Below are positions 21,633-27,696 of a DNA stretch of 29,855 nucleotides, piece after piece; within the stretch, counting starts at the first letter, position 1, and each line of letters opens with the position of its first letter. The stretch lies in assembly GCA_041665165.1 (NCBI GenBank), contig JBAYJJ010000013.1, positions 1 to 29,855 of the forward strand. Direction: 5' to 3'. Source of the stretch: MWCR01 sp041665165. GTDB lineage: Bacteria > Patescibacteriota > Patescibacteriia > 2-12-FULL-60-25. Below the pieces are notes generated by a model, which did not search any database, was not told the DNA's origin, and was given only the letters and a program-made list of their open reading frames with translations. The translations under genes and the position numbers were made by a program.

Positions 21633-21640
21633 GACAAGAA

Positions 21641-21667
21641 AAAAGCCGTGGACATCACGGCTTTTTT
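21641..21667. terminator. Bidirectional terminator between trxB and the arsM-like gene
   Basis: AAAAGCCGTG-GACAT-CACGGCTTTTTT has a T-run on one strand and an A-run on the other, so it can end both convergent transcripts. Confidence 0.85.
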
Positions 21668-21672
21668 GGAGC

Positions 21673-22422
21673 TTATTTAGTAGCTTCGACCTTCAGACTC
21701 TCTAGAGAAATGCTTTGATATTGGCTCTTACTTATTTCTTTGTCTTCGGAAAGGATTTTGACCGCAAAACCTGCAGCCTCAATGATTTTCAAATAATCAT
21801 TTTTTAGCAAGGCACCGCCAACGCATCCGGCTATCAGTTTGTGGTTATTTTTTTGCTCATCCGAAAGATTATCCAACAACACGATATCCGAGACATAAAG
21901 TCTTCCTCCCTTTTTGAGCACTCGGAACGCTTCGTTGAACACTTTTGATTTATCCGGGACTAGATTGATAACACAATTGCTTATTATGACATCAATGGAA
22001 TCGTTTTCTATGGGCAGATTTTCTATATCGCCTAGTTTGAATTCTACGTTTTTATAGTTGAGTTTAACCGCATTTTCGTTTGCCCTGTCAATCATCTCTT
22101 GGGTCATGTCCACTCCGATTACACGGCCCGCGTCGCCTACTTTTTTAGCTGCAAGGAAACAGTCAAATCCCGCTCCTGAACCTAGATCCAAAACCACGTC
22201 GCCCTCTTTTATGTTTCCCAAGGCAATTGGGTTGCCGCAGCCAAGGCCAAGATTCGCAGAAGGGGCAGCTTGTATTTCTTCGTCTGAATAGCCAATGCTT
22301 TTTGCGATTTCTTCATTATTTTTCTGACTGCAACTGCATCTTTTTGTGCAACAATCTGTATTTTGATTTGCGACTTCTTGATAATGTTTTTTTACAATGT
22401 CCTTGATATCATCTTGTTGCAT
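21673..22422 (-). CDS. arsM: Arsenite S-adenosylmethionine methyltransferase-like
   Basis: A 249-aa class I SAM methyltransferase: VLDLGSGAGFDCFLA (motif I, about 77-91) and DIENLPIENDSIDVIISNCVINL. The three Cys that bind As(III) in ArsM enzymes are present: Cys62 (GLGCGNP), Cys150 (SNCVINL) and Cys200 (AGCVGGAL). An extra Cys cluster, DCCTKRCSC, lies at 23-31. It probably methylates arsenite. No arsR or arsenic transporter is next to it. No SD; it follows the nucleotidyltransferase gene on the same strand with a 32-base AT-rich gap. Confidence 0.88.
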   Translation of the reverse strand: MQQDDIKDIVKKHYQEVANQNTDCCTKRCSCSQKNNEEIAKSIGYSDEEIQAAPSANLGLGCGNPIALGNIKEGDVVLDLGSGAGFDCFLAAKKVGDAGRVIGVDMTQEMIDRANENAVKLNYKNVEFKLGDIENLPIENDSIDVIISNCVINLVPDKSKVFNEAFRVLKKGGRLYVSDIVLLDNLSDEQKNNHKLIAGCVGGALLKNDYLKIIEAAGFAVKILSEDKEISKSQYQSISLESLKVEATK

Positions 22423-22454
22423 AAAAATAGCTTAAAAAATAAATATTTACGTTT

Positions 22455-23390
22455 TTATAAATTTTTTATTCGTTTTACTATTTCCTCCAGCTTACTAGTA
22501 TATTCTGTAAAAATCGCGAAATACTCATCTGGATTTGCAAGGAAGTCGTCAATCATTTGTTCTCTAATCTCGGGTTCAGTTTTCCAACGATATAATTCTT
22601 TTATAACAGTAACATCCGTGGGTGGCAAAGAAGCCGTACAGAAACTCAAAATATCCTTTTTTTTATAAATTAATTTGCCATTTTGCATGTAGAATTTTGC
22701 ACCAACCGCATCTCTTATGGAACGAACCGCCCATTTAACCCATTGAATTTGCCGGCTTTTTTCTAACTTCCATTTATCCATTTCGTGAGGTTGCAGATGT
22801 GTGAAAATTTCAAACGGCAAACTATCCAAATACCGTTCTTGGTAGAATTTGACTAAAGTCGGATAGATTTTGCCTTCTATTTCTGATTTCCTTTTGGCTA
22901 AAAATTCATTGGGGTCAAAAACAAGATTACTTTCTAAAAGTAATTGATGCTCTGCGGTTGGTTGTTTATCAAGCCGCTGCAATTCATATTCAGCGAATCT
23001 GCTATCTGCCAAGCCAAACTCGACGTTTATACCGAGTTGCGCGCAAAGTTTTTTTGCTGTTGGGTCATTAAATTCAAACCAATCAAGTGTTAAGCGTGGT
23101 TTTTCTTGGGTTATTTTAAGAAAATCAGAAAATTTTCGTTCCGCTTCTTTTTGTTTTGCGACCGAGAGGCGACTTCCTGATGTTTGCCAAATATAAAAGT
23201 CCGGAGACGACATATAAACTCGCGTGTCTATGTCAGATCCCAGCACGGCTTCACCTTTGGCGTATGATCCTATTTCAATAATCCCGTCAACTTGGAAATT
23301 GTGCCCAATCGCTTGTTCAAGGAGCCGTGCATACTTTTCTGACATCTCGGGATCTAACTCTAATTCAGAATGGTTTGGATCAAAGCTCAT
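22455..23390 (-). CDS. Nucleotidyltransferase-fold protein
   Basis: 311 aa. The N-terminal pol-beta-type nucleotidyltransferase motif is IEIGSYAKGEAVLGSDIDTRVYM (Gly41-Ser42, Asp53, Asp55), with a further acidic strand in LTLDWFEF. The C-terminal half is helical (KLEKSRQIQWVKWAVRSIRDAVG), as in aminoglycoside or MNT-type adenylyltransferases. The substrate cannot be assigned. No SD. Divergent from unit E/comEC. Confidence 0.75.
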   Translation of the reverse strand: MSFDPNHSELELDPEMSEKYARLLEQAIGHNFQVDGIIEIGSYAKGEAVLGSDIDTRVYMSSPDFYIWQTSGSRLSVAKQKEAERKFSDFLKITQEKPRLTLDWFEFNDPTAKKLCAQLGINVEFGLADSRFAEYELQRLDKQPTAEHQLLLESNLVFDPNEFLAKRKSEIEGKIYPTLVKFYQERYLDSLPFEIFTHLQPHEMDKWKLEKSRQIQWVKWAVRSIRDAVGAKFYMQNGKLIYKKKDILSFCTASLPPTDVTVIKELYRWKTEPEIREQMIDDFLANPDEYFAIFTEYTSKLEEIVKRIKNL

Positions 23391-23444
23391 AAGAATTTAT
23401 AAAATTTGTTCGGATAATTTCTGCTTTGCGGAAATATGCACATC

Positions 23445-23472
23445 TTGCCACTTTGCTAAATAAATGTATAGT
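23445..23472 (+). promoter_or_regulatory. Promoter of unit E and comEC
   Basis: TTGCCA (23445-23450), a 16-base spacer and TATAGT (23467-23472), just upstream of the left arm of unit E. Confidence 0.55.
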
Positions 23473-23500
23473 AAATGTAGGTGCCGGGGAGCCTCACGTC

Positions 23501-23960
23501 GTGATACGTAATTTGTGATACGTGAAGCGTATGACCCTATTTTTAGACGTATCACAAGTCACCTTGCACCTCTATGTACCATCAAGAACTAAAGGAGTTG
23601 ATCGATAAATACGTCCATCTGGTCTACGGGCTGTCTCGGAAGTTTCCAAGAGAAGAGATTTACGGCTGTACATCCCAATTACGAAGGTCGACTTTATCCG
23701 TGGCTTTAAACTACCTAGAGGGCAATGCCAGGAGGAGGCCACTTGTATTCAAAAACTTTTTAGAGATTGCTTATGGTTCCCTAAATGAATCAAGGTATTT
23801 GCTAGAATTTTCGTGCAAAGAGAATTACATAACCCAATCCGATTTCGTTGAGGCTAACGGGTTGGCTTTAAGGATAGGGGCCATGCTATGGGGAATCCTG
23901 AGCCGACTTTAAGACATTTTTTCGTGTTTTACATGTCGCGTATCACGAGTCGCGTATCAG
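23501..23960 (+). mobile_element. Inverted-repeat unit E overlapping the comEC start
   Basis: The left arm (23501-23525) matches the reverse complement of the right arm (23936-23960) at 19 of 25 positions. Both contain two TGATACG units 14 bases apart. A further ACGTATCAC at 23547 can pair locally with the left arm. The right arm encodes codons 2-10 of comEC. Confidence 0.65.
23574..23912 (+). CDS. Four-helix-bundle protein, unit E
   Basis: 112 aa, clearly paralogous to the unit D protein (shared YVHLVYGLSRKFPREEIYGC, LRRSTLSVALNYLEG, NFLEIAYGSLNESRYLLEF, RIGAMLW). The two share protein sequence, but their inverted repeats differ completely. It is upstream of comEC on the same strand. Confidence 0.9.
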   Translation: MYHQELKELIDKYVHLVYGLSRKFPREEIYGCTSQLRRSTLSVALNYLEGNARRRPLVFKNFLEIAYGSLNESRYLLEFSCKENYITQSDFVEANGLALRIGAMLWGILSRL

Positions 23961-25393
23961 TAAAGTTACAAGCTTTGAAGCCTTGGGTGGTTCCAGCCGG
24001 GTTCTTGTGCGGCATTGCCATCCATTCCTTCTTTCCGCTGACAACCACGCCCTCGTCTATTTACTGGGCACTCGTCGGGCTCGTCTGTTTGTTATTCTTC
24101 CTCCGTCGTACTCGGATTTCATCTTTTTATCTTCTACTCTTTTTATCTTTGCTGTCCTTTGGTCTTTTCCGTTTTGACCTCGCCATCCCTAAAACACCAG
24201 TCTCATCAGAAGACGAGTTTATTGCCACGGTTCAAGACTCATCCTACGGCAAGTTTGGCTGGCAAGCGTATGTGAAGACTAGTGAGAACACGTTTTTGAT
24301 TAGGGCGAAGCGCAGTCTGGTCATCGGCTCAACCATCAGTTTCTCCTGCAAACCCAAAGTCAGGACGCAGGGGGAGGATGATTATCATCTATTTGTATCA
24401 TTCTTTAAAAAGTATCAAGCCGAGTGCTCACCGAAAATCGTCATGACTATCAAGCCGCCGGCTTGGTGGGACGTGCGGCAGACTTTCGCGGATTTACGGG
24501 CGTGGACCAATAAACGCATCATGTCTGCCATGTCTGGGGACGAAGGCGCGTTGATTGCTGGCATGTTATATGGGGAGAGGGGAATGTCTCAACAATCCAA
24601 TGATCTATTTCGCAGTGCGGGATTAACGCATTTGATTGCTGTATCGGGCTCTAACATTACTATTGTCGCGTCTGTGATTTTTGCCTTGCTCCTTGGCGCT
24701 GGTTTGTGGAGGCGACAAGCTTTTTGGGGAACAACAATCGCACTTGCATCATACGTGATGTTCACGGGCTTTAGTGCATCTGTGGACCGCGCTGCGGCCA
24801 TGGGCTGGCTGGTTTTGCTGGCGCGCCACCTAGGTCGGCAATCGCAGACCTGGCGCTTGTTGGTCTTGTCTGCAGGGATCTTGTGCTTGATTGATCCGTG
24901 GATGCTGGGGTTTGACGCCGGCTTTGCGCTTTCGTTTTTAGCCACGCTCGGCTTGATGATTTGGACGCCCATCATCAACCGCAGATTAGGATTTTTACAT
25001 TTTGATATTTTGCGCGAGGCAGCTGCCACATCCATCGCGGCCACGTTGATGACCACGCCTTATATGGCTTTGGCTTTTGGCCGCGTCTCACTCGCTGGCA
25101 TTTTTACTAACTTAATTGCCGTACCGCTCGTACCTTGGGCCATGTTGTTTGGCGCCATGGCGGCCGCTTGGGGTAACTTGATCGGTTGGCAGGTAGTATC
25201 TTTGCCAGCGCTTGGAGTTGCGAAAGTAATTTTTTTCTCAGCTAGCCTTGCGAACTATGTGCCATTTTTAAATCTGGAAATTCAAGACATGAATTTATTC
25301 TTGCTTGTCGCGACTTATGCACTGCTATTCATTATTTACTTTAGGTTGCGTAAAGAAAACGATTTATACACAGAGACGCGTCTGATTTGTTAA
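23933..25393 (+). CDS. comEC: ComEC/Rec2 DNA-uptake channel
   Basis: Inner-membrane channel for single-stranded DNA during natural transformation; 486 aa. It has N-terminal helices, an OB-like DUF4131 region (about 90-165) and a competence domain (about 185-440) with LYGERGMSQQSNDLFRSAGL, THLIAVSGSNITIV, FTGFSASVDRAAAMG and GFDAGFALSFLATLGL. There is no C-terminal metallo-beta-lactamase domain, as in many CPR ComECs. ATG 23933 gives MSRITSRVSV, encoded by the right arm of unit E; ATG 23888 would overlap the upstream ORF. No SD. Confidence 0.9.
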   Translation: MSRITSRVSVKLQALKPWVVPAGFLCGIAIHSFFPLTTTPSSIYWALVGLVCLLFFLRRTRISSFYLLLFLSLLSFGLFRFDLAIPKTPVSSEDEFIATVQDSSYGKFGWQAYVKTSENTFLIRAKRSLVIGSTISFSCKPKVRTQGEDDYHLFVSFFKKYQAECSPKIVMTIKPPAWWDVRQTFADLRAWTNKRIMSAMSGDEGALIAGMLYGERGMSQQSNDLFRSAGLTHLIAVSGSNITIVASVIFALLLGAGLWRRQAFWGTTIALASYVMFTGFSASVDRAAAMGWLVLLARHLGRQSQTWRLLVLSAGILCLIDPWMLGFDAGFALSFLATLGLMIWTPIINRRLGFLHFDILREAAATSIAATLMTTPYMALAFGRVSLAGIFTNLIAVPLVPWAMLFGAMAAAWGNLIGWQVVSLPALGVAKVIFFSASLANYVPFLNLEIQDMNLFLLVATYALLFIIYFRLRKENDLYTETRLIC

Positions 25394-25423
25394 ACAGCAT
25401 GATGCAATCAGATGGTTGTCATG

Positions 25424-25513
25424 CGTCAATGACAACGGTAGAGACGTCCTGCCAGGGCGTCTCTACGTGCATAACAATTGAATTGTATTTTTGCGTGTCA
25501 TCTGTCATTGACG
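25424..25513. repeat. Nested inverted repeats after comEC
   Basis: An outer 11-bp inverted repeat, CGTCAATGACA (25424-25434) / TGTCATTGACG (25503-25513), surrounds a GTAGAGACG-family palindrome (25438-25466). No ORF lies inside. Confidence 0.6.
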
Positions 25514-25591
25514 TCATGAATTGCCAACTTTCCAACTTTATAACAGATTGTAAGTGAGGCTTCACAGCCCGCACCTCTAAAACGAAAGAGC

Positions 25592-25932
25592 TTAGGACGG
25601 TCACCCCAACAAAACATATTTTTTCATCGGGTTCGGTGTCAAGGAGGTAAATGCCTTGTTACTGCCCCGGGCTGGTAAGGCAACTGGCCACGGAGATGAT
25701 GATACGTTTTGCTTAAAGTGGATTGTACATTCATGGATTTCAATAATGTCTGTGGATGGAGGGGGTTGGGGACACGGACTTTACATCCGTACGGAAAGGT
25801 CACGTTTCAGCGGCGCCGCAAATAGGGCGCAAAAAGATTTCCAGCCCGCTTGTTCGAGCTATAGGAAGTCCGCGGGAACAACAGGCTCAGTATCTGGCGC
25901 GAGCCAAAGCGCCTAAGGATAGGCCGTCCTAA
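25592..25932 (+). other. Unresolved intergenic region, possible structured RNA or small ORFs
   Basis: The ends can pair perfectly over 9 bp (TTAGGACGG 25592-25600 with CCGTCCTAA 25924-25932). Inside are GGCTGGT / ACTGGCC, CCGTACGG, GCGGCGCCGC and a possible pseudoknot around 25848-25885 (CCCGC/GCGGG crossing TTGTTC/GAACAA). Weak coding candidates exist: a 21-codon ORF at 25651 after AAGGAGG (spacing only 3), an 86-codon frame from TTG 25656, and a 58-codon ORF at 25756 ending in the closing stem. None is convincing. I do not recognise a known RNA family. Confidence 0.3.
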
Positions 25933-25995
25933 ACCATTTCGTCATGCTTCCTTTTTTTCCTTCGTAACGCGTAATGAAGGGAATTGGAGGAAGCC

Positions 25996-26946
25996 ATGGA
26001 AGAGTTGAAATTCGTTTCTTTGATAACTCGAAATCAGAAAGTGAGGGCGCCGCGCATAACGTGGAGGCGCATCAGAAACGGCATCATACAGAGCCTCGCG
26101 ATATCTTTTGCGGCTATTGTGGCCACGACCCTGCTCGTTTCCTTGTGCGTCTTGCTCTCAACCTGCGCCGAAGGAAAACCAGACCCGGCTGAGTTTGTCG
26201 GGCCGGCCGGTCCATCCAAGCCCAAACCTGCATTTGATGCTGGGCAAGGCGGTTCTTCGGCGGGCGGCTCCAGCAACAATGGAGGAATGCCCGGGTCTTC
26301 AGGGTCGCCTAGTGCATCTGGTGCAGGCGGATCCAGCGAAAGCTCAACCGGAGGATCATTCGGGACAGCGAGTTCTGGCGGAGCATATGGCACTGGCGGA
26401 TCTTCGCCCAATGCCTGTGACTTGGTCGGCCAGGAAACTTGCACTGGTTTGGACGAAGATTGCGACGGCCTGATTGATTGCCAAGATCCGGATTGCGCCA
26501 GCCTGCCAGCGTGCACAGCATATGATGCTGGCAATTGCAGCGGCGAAGTTACAATCCACTTGTTTTACCAAGGCCCGATTTGGCCTGGCACTAGCTCGCT
26601 GTTCGCTTGGTGGATGCCGCCTGGCCAGACGCCGCGTGACTGGGGCGTAGTTGATGAATGCGCAGACGCGGCGGCCAGCGACGGAAAGCTGGACTGTATC
26701 TTTCATGTTCCACACTGCACAGCAGGGTTTGAGTTCCAGGTATTTCTGCCTTACAGCCGGTTCTGGGGCGACATGTCGTGCAGCGTCAATGGCGGGTGCG
26801 GTAGCACCATCGGAAGTTTGGCTTTGGATATCCAGGGCACTCAGCTTCTTTATAGCTTCAAATCCAACGGGGACAAAGATCCGAACTGCTCAGGCGGATG
26901 CGACCCATATCCTTACAAAAACGGTCTGGTGGATTTTATTCCCTAG
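25996..26946 (+). CDS. Surface protein with Gly/Ser-rich stalk and MopE-like Cys/Asp motif
   Basis: 316 aa. A basic N-terminus, then a membrane helix or signal anchor at about 33-56 ending LLSTCAEG (possible lipidation), a Pro-rich segment, and a long GGSS/GSSG low-complexity stalk (about 85-145). Next comes CTGLDEDCDGLIDCQDPDCASLPAC, which fits the CDGxDxDCDG repeat of MopE-type metal-binding proteins, and a Cys-rich beta domain to the end. ATG 25996 is chosen for GGAGG at 25986-25990. The layout recalls myxobacterial surface proteins. The ligand (Ca or Cu) and function are inferred only from the motif. Confidence 0.75.
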   Translation: MEELKFVSLITRNQKVRAPRITWRRIRNGIIQSLAISFAAIVATTLLVSLCVLLSTCAEGKPDPAEFVGPAGPSKPKPAFDAGQGGSSAGGSSNNGGMPGSSGSPSASGAGGSSESSTGGSFGTASSGGAYGTGGSSPNACDLVGQETCTGLDEDCDGLIDCQDPDCASLPACTAYDAGNCSGEVTIHLFYQGPIWPGTSSLFAWWMPPGQTPRDWGVVDECADAAASDGKLDCIFHVPHCTAGFEFQVFLPYSRFWGDMSCSVNGGCGSTIGSLALDIQGTQLLYSFKSNGDKDPNCSGGCDPYPYKNGLVDFIP

Positions 26947-26952
26947 CTACTC

Positions 26953-26979
26953 GCCCTGCCATTTGGTGGGGCTATTTTA
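26953..26979 (+). terminator. Terminator of the MopE-like gene
   Basis: GCCCTGCC / GGTGGGGC stem (8 bp with two wobbles), loop ATTT, then TATTTTAT. Confidence 0.5.
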
Positions 26980-27038
26980 TCTACTGATAAACCGTCCCGA
27001 CATCCTGGTCATACCATTCATCCTTGTCACCTTTCTGT

Positions 27039-27423
27039 GTCATTGCGAGGAGCGAGTTAGACGAGCGACGCGGCAATCTAGCGCTAATAAATACATATAC
27101 ATCGGAATAAAACATATTACGTCTATATCCTTACAAACCCATCCAATACCGTTTTATATGTCGGAGTGACAAGCGATTTATGCAGACGTTTAGATGAGCA
27201 TAATGAAAAGGCAGATCCAGGTAGCTTCACAGCCAAGTATAAAACAAATAAGCTTGTATATGTTGAAATTTTCAGTGATCCTTATTCCGCAATTACGCGC
27301 GAAAAACAGATTAAGGCAGGCTCGAGATTGAAGAAGATCGAGCTGGTGCATTCGATGAATCCGAATTGGGAGGAGGTGATGGTGGTTCAGTAAGAGATTG
27401 CCACGCTGCTCGCTCGCAATGAC
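27039..27423 (+). mobile_element. Inverted-repeat unit F carrying a GIY-YIG gene
   Basis: The left arm (27039-27079) and right arm (27395-27423) are inverted repeats of the common GTCATTGCGAG...CGGCAATCT type. The right arm begins one base after the ORF stop, echoing the tight fit of the four-helix-bundle units. Confidence 0.65.
27091..27393 (+). pseudogene. GIY-YIG endonuclease, start codon apparently lost
   Basis: The frame encodes a complete UPF0213/URI-type GIY-YIG domain: YYVYILTN, NTVLYVGVTSDLCRRLDEHN, TAKYKTNKLVYVEIF, AITREKQIKAG and KIELVHSMNPNWEE. No ATG, GTG or TTG precedes the first strand; the sequence AATAAAACATATTAC looks like ATGAAAACATATTAC with the G deleted. GTG 27166 would start after the first motif. 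It is therefore probably inactivated, or the base was missed in sequencing. Intact members cleave DNA and are common as solitary small genes. Confidence 0.75.
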
Positions 27424-27457
27424 AACGGGAGGGGATGGGTCGTTGGTTTAGGTTCGG

Positions 27458-27491
27458 AGGACGCTTAGGACGTCTAGGACGTGTGAGGACG
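27458..27491 (+). repeat. Four AGGACG units upstream of recA
   Basis: AGGACG at 27458, 27467, 27476 and 27486, spaced 9-10 bases, about one helical turn apart and 60-95 bases upstream of the recA operator. It could be a binding array or simply a microsatellite. Confidence 0.5.
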
Positions 27492-27551
27492 TTTAGCGGG
27501 TAAGTTATCCCCATGACGAGTTAGTGATGACTTGCTAAGATTGCCAAAGTA

Positions 27552-27566
27552 GAACAAGAATAGAAC
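27552..27566 (-). promoter_or_regulatory. Candidate LexA operator of recA (GTTC-N7-GTTC)
   Basis: GAAC (27552-27555) - N7 - GAAC (27563-27566), the inverted form of the site in the lexA-operon promoter, 130 bases upstream of recA. No clear -35/-10 pair is obvious around it; TTGCTA at 27532 with AAGAAT at 27556 (18-base spacer) is the best candidate. Confidence 0.65.
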
Positions 27567-27625
27567 AAACCAATTCGTACATTCGTCCAAATTCGTCCCG
27601 CCTCCGCAATCAAAGATTATGCTGT

Positions 27626-27639
27626 GGCGGGATCCCGCC
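27626..27639. repeat. Palindrome in the recA leader
   Basis: GGCGGGATCCCGCC, a perfect 14-nt palindrome within the 130-nt leader between the operator and recA. ATTCGT motifs recur around it (27572-27596 and 27652), but I cannot pair them as arms. Confidence 0.4.
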
Positions 27640-27696
27640 GAGGCGGTGATAATTCGTATTAACCCTTAATTACAAATAAATTAGTAACTAAAAAAT

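Noticed and set aside
3733..23960. rRNA intervening sequences or ribosomal protein genes
   Set aside because: The four-helix-bundle genes belong to the family named S23, but no 23S rRNA surrounds them; all five lie between protein genes.
25419..25604. Minus-strand 61-codon ORF after comEC
   Set aside because: It reads straight through two palindromic repeats and has no SD; a TTGACA-18-TATGTT promoter-like pair near 25620-25645 on that strand is the only support.
25592..25932. RNase P RNA or tmRNA
   Set aside because: GCAAATAGG and the closing stem recall RNase P RNA, but GAGGAAAGTCC, the GGTAAGGGTG core and ACAGAA...CGGCTTA are missing; there is no tRNA-like end or YALAA-type tag for tmRNA.
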